64,000 nt of DNA from Littorina saxatilis (lineage: Eukaryota > Mollusca > Gastropoda > Littorinimorpha > Littorinidae), in the NCBI RefSeq assembly GCF_037325665.1, contig NC_090245.1:72066326-72130325 (forward strand), read 5' to 3'. The position numbers and the translations under genes were made by a program. Under the pieces are notes generated by a model. That model worked only from the letters and a program-made list of their open reading frames with translations. It was not told where the DNA came from and ran no database searches. The stretch's first letter is position 1; every line of letters starts with the position of its first letter. Of the stretch, positions 11,274-23,619 are shown in pieces.

Positions 11274-11385
11274 ATGAGGAAGGAGATGACTGAGCTGAGC
11301 AAGCAAAACCAGACACTTAAGTCTCAGCTCGGTGACTTCAAAAGGCAGAACCAAAAGCTAGAGAAAGAGGCTGCAAACAGGAAAG

Positions 11386-11462
<77 letters not shown>

Positions 11463-12122
11463 GAGTCACAAACAGCTGTAGAAGCTATACCCGCTGAAGT
11501 CGATGCGGGTGTCGAAACGTTCAACAGGTTTGAAGCACTGAACGATGAGGTGGAAACAAGTTCAGCTCTACCTAAGAGAGTCACTCAGCCTGTACTACAG
11601 AATGGCGCTGACACGAATGAAGAGTCTATCGATATCACACGAGAAAACAAACTGCGTCTATCCGCTGCGAAACTTCAGTCTCCCGACAACATAAATCCAC
11701 GGCAGCAGCTGGCAGAGCTCCGAGTAGCTTCTTCAACCACTCGCGTGCTGCTCGGTGACTCGGTGATGAGACCTGTCAGAGAAGAACTCATGTTTCCCGG
11801 CAAAGCGTCCCAAATCCTCAGTGTGTCGGGGCTCTGTGTGGACGATTTAACGCACTGGTTGACCAACATTCCACAATCCAAACAGGTTCAACTAGTAATC
11901 GTCCACATCGGGGTCAACACTTGCCGACACAACACCATCACTGAGACAGTATGGTCCGGATTGTTCAAGCTCATGAAGAAGGTGTTTCCTGCAGCACGTC
12001 TACATGCTTCCTCTCTTGTGCCACCAAATAGGCACAGAAAGTTATGTCTGAAAAAAGGGAAGGTTGGACAAAATTGCAAAAGTCTTGTTTTCTTTATGAA
12101 AAGGTCGAAAATAGGCACATAA
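11274..12122 (+). CDS. Retroelement ORF1-like protein with SGNH/esterase-like domain
   Basis: 282 codons. Residues about 1-35 form a heptad-rich, Gln/Lys-rich coiled coil. A run of about 24 Thr codons (ACA repeat, 11391-11461) follows. From about residue 155 an SGNH/GDSL-hydrolase-like domain appears: RVLLGDSVMRP (block I with the nucleophile-type Ser), SVSGLCVDDL (Gly block) and VIVHIGVNTCRHN (block III, with Thr where GxND has Asp). After LVPPNRHRK the similarity ends and the His block is absent. Esterase domains of this type are known in ORF1 of CR1-group LINEs, so a non-LTR origin is the best guess. It looks broken at the 3' side, and no RT follows. Confidence 0.55.
11391..11463 (+). repeat. 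(ACA)n microsatellite inside an ORF
   Basis: Pure ACA/CAA trinucleotide run of about 24 units coding poly-Thr between the coiled coil and the SGNH-like domain of the ORF at 11274. Confidence 0.95.
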
Positions 12123-12842
12123 ACATTATAGTAAAAAAGGAGGTTGCTGCGGGTTGCGCAAGTGGGTCATTTGGACGGTTATGACGTCACAACATTACCG
12201 GAAAAGTTAAAATTCTTGTAAAAAAAAACAAATATGGTCATGTAACATGTCATTTTGTAGGGTTTTGTGAGATATTTCACATGGAACAAACCGATTTGCA
12301 ATAATAATAGATGCGTTCACAGTATTTGCTCACGCAAGTCCTGAATGCCATGAACAGATAATAAAGTTAAGCTGTGTAACTGTAATGACCAACTCGGCAC
12401 ACGAACTTTAAGCATATTCTTAGTAGCACATCATCTTGCGGACTTTATCATGAAAAAAAAAGAACATGAAAAACAAAAACATCTAACATTGTCATACAAT
12501 ATGCATAATGTAACACAGCAAAAAGACAGCAAGCTGCTTGCGCGAATAACAAAAAGTACCATATATACAAGACAATAAGCGTGTAGTCTTACTCACCGTA
12601 CCCCTCAATATCCGGTACTGTCGAAGGCTGGCGACTAATGATAATGAACAAGGAGGGCGTCGTAGGTGGAGTGGGGGTTAGGGAATGACCCAATGGAAAT
12701 CAATAGTCTATAGAGTTTTGGGGAAATCTTAAATGACCTAATCTCAGTGTCTCAGGAACATAAAGTCTGCCAATGGTAGCGCTTCTGAAAAGTACTAGTT
12801 TCTCTGTCCAGAACTCAAACGCATATATAATACAGTGTCAGT
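12123..12842. other. Spacer, nothing recognised
   Basis: Sequence between the SGNH-type ORF and the CXC-type element. It may include the end of either element, but no terminal repeat was identified. Confidence 0.4.
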
Positions 12843-13070
12843 TTATACTATCTCAAGTTCAAGGCCTTCAATTTCCTGCAGAGAAGCTGAGTTGGCACAG
12901 CCAATCCCCTTGCATTCCCCACAATCGAGTGAACACTCCAATCCATGCTTCCTGCAGGTGCACCTCCTGGACAAGCAGTCTCCCTTACAGTTACATCTGA
13001 TGACTTTCAGTAATGACTCTGGTGCGGGTGGTAGATCAGTAGTGCAGGGCTCCAGTGGATCAGACGACAT
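12843..13070 (-). pseudogene. CXC (tesmin/TSO1-like) cysteine cluster, C-terminal piece of a repeat-family protein
   Basis: About 75 codons with CNCKGDCLSRRCTCRKHG followed by CSLDCGECKGIGC. This is the spaced Cys pattern of CXC/CRC domains that bind zinc and often DNA. It lies downstream of, and on the same strand as, the two pieces at 13007-14703. In the wider family, as I remember it, a long central region separates the two parts; here that region appears to be missing. No function is claimed. Confidence 0.6.
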
Positions 13071-14221
13071 GTTCCTGCGCCAACGAGGCGCACAACAATG
13101 GAACGAAGAGGACTTTCGTGTGGTTCACAATCTACAATCGTTTGTGCCTTCCACCAAAGGGGTTGGTCAAAAGTGAGCACGGGTGTCACATCATAACGTG
13201 CTGCCAAGGATGACACGAATTGCAGAGTGGAAAAGATGCAGCTCAGGTTTGTGGGATCCATGTCGATCATCGGAAGGAAAGTCACAGTGCTCTTGCCGGG
13301 ATAGAGGCCATTTGAGACAGACTGCATCATTCCAGACCATCCAGGTCTGGGGGAGCACAGAGGCCATGACAGCTTCCACAGCAGGTCCAGTTTCCAAGTG
13401 GCATCCTCCACCGACATGTCTCGCAGTTCGCTGTATTTAAATGACAAATCAGATGACACAGCTTTGTAGTATTGCACTGGAATATGACCTGCCTTTATGG
13501 TACTTACAGCAGTCACATCCGGGTTTCGCGGAACTGGTTTGAAAGATCTGGCTCCCGGAGTTGCTGCTGCAATAATTCCCATTCCATGAAAAGTTCCCCT
13601 ACCATCCAAGGTTCTGATGTTATGATCCACATTATCTGCTACAAATTGAATGCAGTTATTTGGTGTCATGCCAGCTAGATCTGTGCATTGATTCACGGCA
13701 GCACACTGTTCAAAGATCTTGACCTCAGAATACGAAAGGCAGTACCCTAGCTTGTTCAAGTGATCAACTAAATACCTTGAACCAAACAGATGGTGAAGCT
13801 GGACAGCAAGCCCTATCTGAAGAGGTGCCATCACAATCCTTGGACATGTTGCTTGCACCAAAGCTTGTCCCAGCGATGCAATTTTCAGCTGTGGTTCCTT
13901 CTTCCTGTGCATAAGTGTCTGGAGAAAGCGCTTGACAGACTCGGGCAGATACTCAAGATTGTGTTCAAGGTTTCCGATTTCATCTCTTGTGGGATACTTG
14001 TCTTTGTTTGATTTCATCTCCCGGATGTCAGACATGATCAGTTTTGCAGCAGCTTCTACAATTCGCAGCTTCTCAGTCGTTGCATCCTCATCTTTCGGAG
14101 TTCTTGAAAATGAGTATAAAATGTCCGCTGCAGTAACACGGAAAGTTATGATGTTGGACTTGTTGTTGGTGCTGGTAATGATGATGGTTTTACCAAAATG
14201 CTGATCCAGCTTCCTTTTCAT
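13007..14221 (-). pseudogene. Middle portion of a repeated metazoan CXC-family protein
   Basis: 404 codons beginning KRKLDQHFGKTIIITSTNN. It contains GTFHGMGIIAAATPG, a GWSGMMQ motif and PVLTFDQPLWWKAQ followed by SIVVRL. I recognise this as a large family of uncharacterised proteins that occurs in many near-identical copies in cnidarians, molluscs and some fish, which suggests a mobile origin. After SIVVRL the sequence departs from what I expect of the family, and only about 30 codons later it ends. It overlaps the CXC piece at 12843-13070 in another frame. Enzymatic activity is unknown. Confidence 0.6.
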
Positions 14222-14703
14222 GTGTTTTTCAGAAAAGGTTCATCACAATATTGTCCCATCTTTTTGCAAAGGTCGCCTACAGTCACCTGTTCAGTTTCAT
14301 TGTCCTCAAGATAGGAAATCACTCGGAGAAAGGCTTCTGTTCGAGTTGGATCTTCTGGTCGTCCTTTCGTCGTTTCTTTCGCCAGGGTATCGGGATGAGA
14401 GTTAAATGAAATTGGCACATTTTTCTTTGTTCTGAAATTTACATTACATTGATTATGATATACTGCATCAGCTGCATGCAGATCTGGTGCAAATTCAAGG
14501 CGACCTCGAACGATCTCTGCCCATTTGTCCCCTACACCTCGTTCTTGGCATGCTTGAAGAAGTTTAAGCTGAAAACTAAACGAACGTACAAAATACACAT
14601 CTGGACATACTTTCTTTTCGTCATCTTCAAGAGCAGGCTGGCCACAAAACAAGCAGTCATGCGCAAAGTCAAATTTTTGCTGCTTCGAACGTAGGGTAGC
14701 CAC
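14218..14703 (-). pseudogene. N-terminal portion of the same CXC-family protein
   Basis: 161 codons starting ATLRSKQQKFDFAHDCLFCG. A CLFCG knuckle at about residues 17-21 and YHNQCNVNFRTKK near 107-119 give a possible zinc site of the kind seen at the start of this family. It ends in QYCDEPFLKN, directly next to the middle piece, which lies in a different frame. The locus therefore looks broken. The C-terminal CXC piece is at 12843. Confidence 0.6.
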
Positions 14704-15735
14704 ATTCGCTGATTCCTCTGTTGTGCGTTTTCTATTATCACGGTTTATCGAGTTGGCGTTGCAGAACTCTTGCCTACACTCCTTATGTAGTCTCTGGCCT
14801 ACTTGGAACGTCGGTGAAACATTACTTATTCCCCCCTCTGCTTCTTTCTCTCTGTAAACGTGTAGGGCTGGTTATTTGTCGGTAACTTACCCAACAACCA
14901 AAATCACTTACCCAATAACGGGCCTGAATCCTCGATAGCTCACAGGTTGATGAGTTAGACTTTGAGGGAACTACTTTAGCGATTGAAAAGTTCCGAACGC
15001 TCCAATGTACGAAATATACATCTCTAGACCAAACAATACAAACATACTGCATTTAAACTGGCAACTACAGGCTTGAACACATTAATCTCCATATAAAATC
15101 TATGAGTTTGGTCGTTTTCTAAATCCAAATCTAACGATCAGTGCAGAGAAACTCGCTTTAGATCTCTTATGAGTGCACGCAAACTCCCAAGGCAAGTAAC
15201 TCTCGTACGACAAGAGTAGTTCCCCTTCCAAATGTTCTGAACTGAGTTGCTTGGACAAGAGTCTGCAATCCGACGGTTAGTTTTCGACAATATTTCATTT
15301 TATAAACAGATCACACGCAACCAAATGCACACATCGCATCAATTTAAAGAACATACAGCGGTTTCATACACTATTTTGCCCCAGAAAACGGAACTTCATA
15401 CAGTTTTTAACGTTGGAACACGGGTGCAAAAGTTCGTCTGCTTGTCCCATTCGAAGAAAAAACATTTCCTAAGCGATACCAAAACATGAACAGAACACAC
15501 ACTATCTGCCTTTACCGGCACAGCAGAATAACAACATAACTGTGTACTTGATTTTTAGTTCAAAACAGGGAAACTGACAAGAAGTGTTAACAGAATTGAT
15601 TGATTTTCCCTGAACTATACAACCGCGCATTATTCAATCGCCAGCGCAGGTAGACTGGTTGAGTGATTTGGATTCGATCAAACTTTCGCACAAAAACTCC
15701 TCTTTTCTTTGAATAACTGAAGAAAGGAGGAATAA
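14704..15735. other. Spacer, nothing recognised
   Basis: No exon, tail or inverted repeat was found that would mark the outer end of the CXC-type element. Confidence 0.4.
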
Positions 15736-15883
15736 AGAGGTTACATACCTCGTCTCAGTGATTATTAAAAATAATGGTCGAAGTTTGCGGATCATGAAAA
15801 ATGCGAGCTTCAGCGAGCTTTTTCATGACCGCGAACTGAGACCATTATTTTTGATAATCACTGAGACTCGGCATGTAACCTCT
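15736..15883. mobile_element. 148-bp palindromic fold-back MITE
   Basis: Both arms, about 65 bp, read AGAGGTTACAT, GTCTCAGTGATTAT and AAAATAATGGTC inward and meet at AGCTTCAGCGAGCTT. A nearly perfect hairpin and no coding capacity. Confidence 0.85.
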
Positions 15884-15952
15884 ACGTAACTGACTGGCCT
15901 TTTTAAGGCCTTTTACCCCCTTTTCAGTCTGGTGCACAGCTTGTTGTCCGTT

Positions 15953-16140
15953 CTGTAGTGGAATGCATGAATGGAGACTATCAAGCTAGTTGGGAACTAA
16001 ATCCAAAGTTCGAAACTATCGCTCTAGTGCGCAATGCATGGCACGATATTTTCAAATGTTCCGACCTAAGTTGGTGACTAACTTGCCTAAATTTGGTCCT
16101 CCTCCGAGGAGGACCAAATTCCTTAGTTTCGAACTATTGC
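15953..16140 (+). repeat. Dispersed repeat, left copy of an inverted pair
   Basis: Starts with a 29-bp block (CTGTAGTGGAATGCATGAAT then GGAGACTAT) found inverted at 23733-23761. It then carries several GTT...AACTAA inverted motifs and a palindrome at 16086-16118 with 14-bp arms (AATTTGGTCCTCCT). See the right copy at 23620-23761. Confidence 0.7.
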
Positions 16141-16384
16141 AAAAACACAAATGGCGGCTGCCATGACAGTCTTTGATTTTGCTGTACAAAAAAATCAAAT
16201 ATTCGGCAGTCCGACGCATGAACCAAAGAATGATGTCGACAAAGAAGTTGAAACATTGATTGCGCTTTGGAGGGGGTTCAAATACAAGTCGTGAAGTGAC
16301 CGGCACAGCTGATTTGGGACACGATCTACCTTGAGTCGGGAGATTTGCTATGAACATTGACTAAATTTTCACTTTTTACATCAG

Positions 16385-19000
16385 CGACTGTACAAATTTG
16401 GCTTGTACATCTTCCTGTCGCTGATTTTAATCGGTTTGGATCATCCAACAGGTAAGAGCAAGATTCATCCGTTGTGTGCGTGTAGTTTGTGTGTCCCACG
16501 GTGTGTGTGTTCGTTTGTGCGCCTCGGTGTGTGAGTGTGTGTCAGATTATATTGCAATAATACATTTGTTAGAAAGTGAGAGCAAGGGTAGATCTAGATC
16601 TTTGGGCCAGGCAGTACTGTCTGAGTGTCTCCGAAACCGTGTTCAGTGTCATAGGAAAATAGGCCTACGAGCCATTGTGTAGTGGTGACGATGAAAGATA
16701 CAGTTGTTGTTTTTCTGACAGTGACATTGACAATGAACGATCGTCAATGCATCAATGATTATGCACAGCAGCATCGGTTTCTTCGGAACTGTGCACTGTT
16801 GACTGAATTTCCCACGGTGGAGCAATGAACAGTAGACACTAAAACAAAGCTAATCTAATGCATTGAAGCATCGCTGTAGATCTATCTCATTCAACTAACA
16901 ATATAATGCAGTGAATGGCAAATCTATCTCTGAATGAACTGTTGTGTATCCTTATTTGCTGTAAATGTCCTGGCTCACACTGCACTCCCAACATTAGAAG
17001 TATGTTTTCTAAGCTGAATGCATGTATAATTTGATATAGTAAGTGGTAAAGCCAAGAGTAACACTAACTGGCCCAAAACAATTTTTGTGTGTATACAAAT
17101 GAAGAAAGAAACTGACTTCACTTGAATCACTGCCACTGAAAGTGTGTCTATTGTGTATTTTTAGAAGGGTTATTCAACAATGACTTATTTTTCTGTTTAA
17201 ATACTTGATATTTACTCTGCATGAACAGAGTCAGAGGTAAATGCTGCTGTATAAACTATGATTGTGAAAGAGGGGATAAAAGAATCAATGAGCGAGTGGT
17301 TTAATTATAATACAGTTATTATTTATTGTTAATTAATTATTTTATGGTGTGTTTTTTCAGGCCTCCTAAGAAACCAGAGATGATGTGTGATGAAGTGTTC
17401 ATACAGCTCTTGCATTCAGATGGATTCTGGAGAGGATTCAGACTGAGTGGACATGCTGCTTTACAGACTACCATGAAGAGTAAGTCACACATTTCTGTAC
17501 CACTACCAAGTACCTGCTTGTGCCTATTAAATTGTTATTGTAAAATTGATTTATGATATGTAAATTGGCACTGGTGATAGTAGTTTGAAGCTGTGTAGAT
17601 GTTTTTGGCAGACTTTTGTACGTTGTGTTGTAAAGAGATCTGCGTTTCACATTAGATGCACTTACAATCTAGATAGATACATTCAGCTATGTCAACACTT
17701 GTTACATCTGAATCTGAGAGTAGTGGCAGGAGATGCAAGTTTATTGACACAAAAACATTACGGCTTTGTATAAAATAAATTCTTACATCTGTATGTATCC
17801 TTGCATAGTACAATTTGTATTATTTATACAAAATGGTACATGTATAAAGCTTGGTTTTAGTTCTCTTTCTCTTCTCAAATCCTTTGCCACTATTCTTGAA
17901 GTAAATTACACAGTGTGAATGAACTAATGCAGCACAGGAAAGTAAAACAAAATTGCAAGATAAAATGAAATCATTACTAATTACTAATTAATACTGGAAT
18001 TATTTTAAACTTAAAGGCACATACAGTTATTCTTCCCTTGGCTCACCATCCTAGATCTTGCCAGGCTTTTACATGGAATAAGAATGAATCTGTTCACTCG
18101 GATACTTCTACATTCAACACCCTGGCTTCTTCCTGCTCAGAGTTAGATTTTGTTGTGGAAACCACTCTCAGATTAACAAAAATGTTACTTCTTTACTTCT
18201 GCGAGTGACTTTTGAGAAATTCGTTCATAAACAAAATTCAACTATGCACATGAAGCAGTCACTGACTGTCAGGGTGTCAATATTTTGTGTGTCTGGGTGA
18301 AGTTATGTTCCTATCCCATGTACAACTGGCCAGATCTGAAATGGCCAAAATCAATGGGATCAACACACATCCCCAGAATCTTCATCACTGGAAAATGTGG
18401 TGGGTTAAATGTATTTTAATAAAAAGGCTGACAGGCGAGTGCTTTGGATCCTGAAAGTTCTGTTTTGGACTGAAATCGAGACACATTTCCCAATGAAACT
18501 CAAACTGTATAGTGTTGATGCTGAAGAGCGAAAGTGTGTGGGTTGAGGGCACACTTGTTTTTGACTAAAATCGAGAAACATTTCTGCCGAGCACAAAGTT
18601 CATACACGCACAGATTTTTTTAATAGTTTAGATTACAATATCACACACACCATCCCCGATCCCAATGGTCATGTGAAGAGCAAGTGCTTCCTCACCCCCA
18701 CCCCCCCCCCCCCCCCACACACACACACTGCTCAACACGTACACACCTTCTCCCCCCAACACACACCCTCCCCTCGCTAACCAAAACCCATCCCCGTGAA
18801 TACTGAAGGTGCTCAGTTATATGTTTTCTTTATTTTTCAGGAAGGACCGCTACATTAAGGGAAGGCTGTTTGCACCTTGGTTCCTGGGTTCGCTGGGGAC
18901 GATGATCAAATTCAGAGTACCATCACAATTCTGTGCTTTTCCATCTGATTCGGCTGAGAATGCTTGCAGAGGTTTCTACACTACCCGTCATATAAAGTAG
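16385..19000 (+). CDS. Possible small spliced gene, product unknown
   Basis: Three candidate exons have canonical borders. Exon A (16385-16451) has acceptor TACATCAG and donor GTAAGA. Exon B (17361-17479) has acceptor TTTTTTCAG and donor GTAAGT, coding PPKKPEMMCDEVFIQLLHSD and then GFWRGFRLSGHAALQ. Exon C (18841-19000) has acceptor TATTTTTCAG. One frame of exon A joins B in phase, but the B-C junction leads to an early stop in phase, while the longer frame of C (KDRYIKGRLFAPWFLG) is out of phase. The last codons and TAG of that longer frame lie inside the transposon end at 18984. No start codon was identified and no family is recognised. It could be a decayed gene or a non-coding transcript. 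Confidence 0.25.
17480..18840. other. Putative intron, no internal gene
   Basis: AT-rich sequence with a C17 run followed by CA repeats (18702-18726). Nothing else recognised. Confidence 0.4.
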
Positions 19001-21352
19001 GCAGATGCGTTTGAGGGCAGATCTTACTGATGAGGCTGTTGATTGAAAAACCAAGTATATGACTGAAAAGGCCATTAATTTCCCTACTTTATTCAGAAAC
19101 AAAATTGGGTTTTCATGACGTAGTGTCTATGCAGTGAAACCTGCAACACAGACACCCCCCCCCCCCCCCCCCCTCCCACAAATCAAATTCACAAAATCAA
19201 GCTTCCCGTGTTAAAATCAACAACACAAATCAGAACAACTAAACCGAAACATGTTTTGCATGTCATTAGACAGAACAATCAAATCTTTATCCAATACAGT
19301 CCGTTTTGTTCACATATATCTTGTCTAACATGAACGCTATGGCATGCTGAGCGTGTAGTTGTCAATCCTCTCAGTTTTTGAAGTCGTTTTAGCGGGTAAT
19401 GAGACCAAAAATGGTACATTTCAGAACTCCTTAACGCATTGTCTTAAAACTGTCAGTGATTTGTGCTAACACACGTCGTTAAGTACAAAAATGAGAGCAA
19501 CAAATGGTACATTTCAGTAACTCCTCAACGCATTGTCTTAAAACTTGTCAGTGATTTGGGCTAACACATGTCGTTAAGTACACACGGAATCTCAAGTCAT
19601 GTGAGATATTAGTTCTGCTGTTGCGCGACATGCCAGAACGAATTTTAAAAATAAAAATGTACCCTGTCCAATGAACTGAATTTGTAAAAAAAAATTAGCA
19701 TGCATTAAGAAAAATGAAAGCTTCAATTTACCTTTAATTTCATACATTTTCAACTATGACTGTTCACAGCGCACTTGTACGCACACACACATTCTTGGAA
19801 AATGCTCTTTCAAGAGCCATGATCAGTTAAGCGTGTCAGCCGTGAGCTTTTCTAGGCGTAGGCCTACATTTGCGCTCAGCGCTCTGAATGAGGCAAAATA
19901 TTAATGTTCGCGTTGAAATCCTCATACCGCCAATGTCTGATAAAATATGTACATGAAATTTAACTGTGTGGCGCATCTGTTATTGTTCTTGAAGATAACA
20001 ACAAATTAATTGTTTTTCAATGAGTCAGCGAAGACCTACCATCAATTTAAGAAATCTTTCTGGCATGTCAATTAACAGCAGACAAATGTCTCAAATGACT
20101 TTAAAATCCGTATGAACTTTCCCACATCTGTTACTACTGTTAGCACAAATCACCGCAACGTTGAAGGCAATGCGTTGAGGAGTTACGAAAACGTACCGGT
20201 TTTTGTCTCATTACCCACTAAAACTGCCTTTTACAGCTTCTCAGAGGAATGACACCTACACAAATCAACATGCCTTAATGTCAGTGTTAGACCAGATATG
20301 TGAACAAAACTGACTGATTTGGATGCAGATTTGATTGTTTTTTCTATTGACGTGCAGAAGATGTTTTGTTTTGGCAGTTCTGATTTTTTGTCAATTTTAA
20401 CGCGGGAACATTGATTTTGCGAATTTTATTTTGCAGGGTGTCTGTGTTGTATGTTCCACTGTATAAACACTATGTCATATAAACCCAATCTGCTTTCTGA
20501 ATAGGTTTGGGGAATGAATGGCTTTTTTCAGTCATATACAGGATAAACCAAAAAAATGTAACACTAAAACAATGCTAATAACTTCTACATCTGTTGACCG
20601 AATCACTTTATTTTTAAGGTACATAAACCGCAGCCAGTGCATGACCCTTCCACAAAGTGGACATTTTGTAGATCAAATGTAACTGGTCAAATGGTTTGAC
20701 TTTTGTGCTCTATTTAAAAAAATAAATTCCAAATTCGGCGGACGATTCACTAAAACGAAGTTTGACCATGAACGGTATCAATACTTACTTAATTTAAACC
20801 CTCCAGACTTTTAGCTTTTATATTATCTGAATGTCTGAGTATACACCCCCTAGATCATCGGTGACCTGAAGAAAGCAGTTATATACTCATAGACAGACGC
20901 GTGTGAAGCATGTTTAAATGTGGAGTACGCTCATTTAAAAAAAAAATACACCAAGTTTGTTTGAGAATACTCCAAGTCCAAAACAGGGATTCCCAGGTCT
21001 GAATGTTGATTAAGGTATACTTTTGTGATTCGAATTGCCCCGAATGTTACAATCTTGAGCGCTTAGATCGGGCAAGTTTGGCTACCGCTCAATTTTAAAA
21101 CCCGAACCGTTGAGTCGATCCCCAAAATTGGGAACTTAATTTAAAATTGCACAAAAGTCAGCCTATTTGATCTTCAAAATTGTCACTTTGTAGAAGGGTC
21201 ATGCATAGGCTGAAGTTTATGTCCACAAATGTAGGTTATTAACTTGTTGTGGGTTGCATTGTTTTTGGGTCAACCTGTATTTGGTTTTTTTAATAAACGG
21301 CCTCATCATAAAGATTTGCCCTCAAACGGATCTGCCTACTTTTTATGACGAG
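18984..21352. mobile_element. DNA transposon with long terminal inverted repeats, non-autonomous
   Basis: Both ends, bounded by TA, read C(C/T)CGTCATA and then AAGTAGGCAGAT and CGTTTGAGGGCA when read inward. The inverted repeats extend for about 450 bp: CAACACAGACACCC, a CAGAAC...AAAACA segment, and a TAATGAGAC/GTCTCATTA part near 19400 and 20205. A poly-C run (19147-19173) sits in the left arm only. No transposase ORF. The right arm is interrupted by a second element (20539-21277). Confidence 0.75.
20539..21277. mobile_element. 739-bp Tc1/mariner-like non-autonomous element nested in the right arm
   Basis: It starts CAGGATAAACCAAAAAAATG and ends, read inward, CAGGTTGACCCAAAAACAAT. TA flanks each side (20537-20538, 21278-21279). 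Inverted similarity continues inward with GCATGACCCTTC and a CAAAGTG segment. The outer transposon arm resumes exactly at the TA borders, so this insertion is the younger one. No ORF. TA targets and CAGG termini fit the IS630-Tc1-mariner group; assignment is inferred. Confidence 0.75.
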
Positions 21353-21354
21353 TA

Positions 21355-22855
21355 TTATAGTTGGCTCAGTGGCTAAAGAAACATTCTACAGGATGAATAA
21401 ACAAACAAACAAATCTCATGATTCTCTGTGTTTTAATGTGTGTGTGTGTGTGTGTGTTTTGGGGAGTTTGTTTTGGTTTTTAGTGAGAGGATGGCTGGTG
21501 GTTTGGATGGGGTGAAAACCTGAGTGACACTGATTGTGGATAATTAAATTGTTGTTGCTGCTGTCAGTTTCAAGGCACCGTTCTTCTTGCAAACGCCAAG
21601 TTTGGCTTACTATTTTATATCTGCATGGGCTCTTACATGAGGTTAGGCCATCTATACACTTTGATACATACCAAACATTTACATTCTGACTGGGTCATGT
21701 GCAAAGTTGGAATGTTTGAATGAATACATTTTGCGGATTGATGCCAGTAGAAGTTAAACAAATTAATTGATCAAACATTCCAACACTTCAAAGTAAACAC
21801 ACGTGTTTTTGACAGCTGGTATATGTTAAAGTGGAGGGATGGTTTTATTCCACGTGAAGCCTGCATGCCACATCTGAGACGTTGAGCGAAATCGTTTACA
21901 CAAAATATGCAATCATTGTTTATCATCATTTAAATTAAAACGTTCATACACAATGACACAACAAATGTTGTCGGAAACTCAAAAGAACACATGAAAGAAT
22001 AAAAGATGATCAATGCAGCAAAACGCGCCACTTGTACAGAGTGGGTTACAATTTCATTCTTTGTTTAATTTAGCCTTCACTGATTTCCCTTATCATATCT
22101 TATATTTTAACATCGTTCTGTTCTTGTCAGCTTGAAATGTTTGCAGTTTTTACTCACGAAACAGGTTAGTCTTCTGAAGTCAGTGCAACATCAAAGCTAA
22201 AATTTCACACATGAGATGCATTTTGATGATCAGCTCTACCATACCGAAGCAATGCAGATTAATTTTCAAATGATGTTCAAGCAACAGCTAGCTTCCTTAT
22301 AGACAGAGTGTCTAAGTTACAAAATATAGTCATCTCAGTATCCAACTTCATTACCTCTGTTTCTTTGCTTGCTTAGAAGAACTTCTCAGAGTGTTTGCGG
22401 CATTCATCAAACAAGATCATACACATTAAAATATTGTCACTTCCTACTCATTGAATAATGTATTCATTGTATCTAATTATTCATGTTAAAGACCAGCACA
22501 AAATTGCAATCATTTAAATATGTCACTGACATAAAGTATTCTACCCGATCTGGAAAAAAGGAAGAAAATCATAAGTGCATGATTCAAATCACTGATGATG
22601 TCTTGTAATTCGGTAGTGTTTCCAGTTAATCTTTTCTCTTTACATCTCACAATTCTTTTACTAGTTTATTTTGTAAGTAGAACACCAGGCCAAAACATTG
22701 TTGGCTCCTTTTGTATGACATCACACATTTTCAAGGATTTGCTTGCTAACTTGCTTGTTTCTTAATTTGTTTAATGATCGCTCCAAATTACATTCCTTCC
22801 TTTATCTGGCACTCTTGTTCTCAACTTTGTCCCTCCCTCTTAGCGGTTTAGAGAG
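21355..22855. other. Non-coding stretch
   Basis: A (TG)n run at 21437-21457. Otherwise AT-rich single-copy looking sequence without a supported gene. Confidence 0.5.
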
Positions 22856-22866
22856 AGAGGGAGAGA

Positions 22867-22906
<40 letters not shown>

Positions 22907-22975
22907 GTATGTGCGTATGCCTGTGTGTGTGAGAGAGAGAGAGAGATAGAGACTGAGAGAAAGAAAGAGAGAGTT
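22856..22975. repeat. (GT)n and (GA)n compound microsatellite
   Basis: GA-rich, then GT (about 22868-22905), then GA again. The region 22976-23619 has nothing else recognised. Confidence 0.9.
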
Positions 22976-23619
22976 GATCTATTGTCTTGATTCCCTCATT
23001 CAATTTTCTTTTGTTGTATAGTGTAGAACTTAGACAGCTTCGTGACATACCTGTGGTGCGGTTTTATGGTCGTTTAACTCTCCATCGGTGAACCATGCAA
23101 TTATTTCTCTTCAACGATTACTCGGTCTCTACTGACAACTCTAAACTCCACAAAACACGACTTTTTTCAGTTCAGAAATGTCAGTTTCGCTCCCATAAAT
23201 TGAAACACAAACTTAAATACATCCATACATCATTGTCTGTTACAAAGTTCCAGCTTTGCTTTAAAATGCACAATCAGTATGAGGGACACGGACTTTTTCC
23301 CAGTACATACCGACTGAGCCATCACTCAAATCTTCGACGACACTGACTCAGCCTATATGCTGCGTACATCTCCCCGGTCGGGCAGTTTTAGCTCTAGTAA
23401 TGTGCGGAAGAACTGAGAGAAACATAAATGCGTTCTGCCTATGTTTGTCTTGTTTGCTCGCCAAAATAATATTGCATCGATCAACCACTCAAGTTCGCAC
23501 TGTTACCATGCTCCCAATCCCATGCTGGTTTGTTTACCACTTTCGAAGGTGAAGAGTTCACCGCGCCTGCGCAGTGACGGGGATTCCCCGTGACGTCACT
23601 TGAAAGTTATGACCTACTC

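Noticed and set aside
11324-11584. Poly-Val frame on the - strand
   Set aside because: Shadow of the ACA repeat within the + strand SGNH-type ORF.
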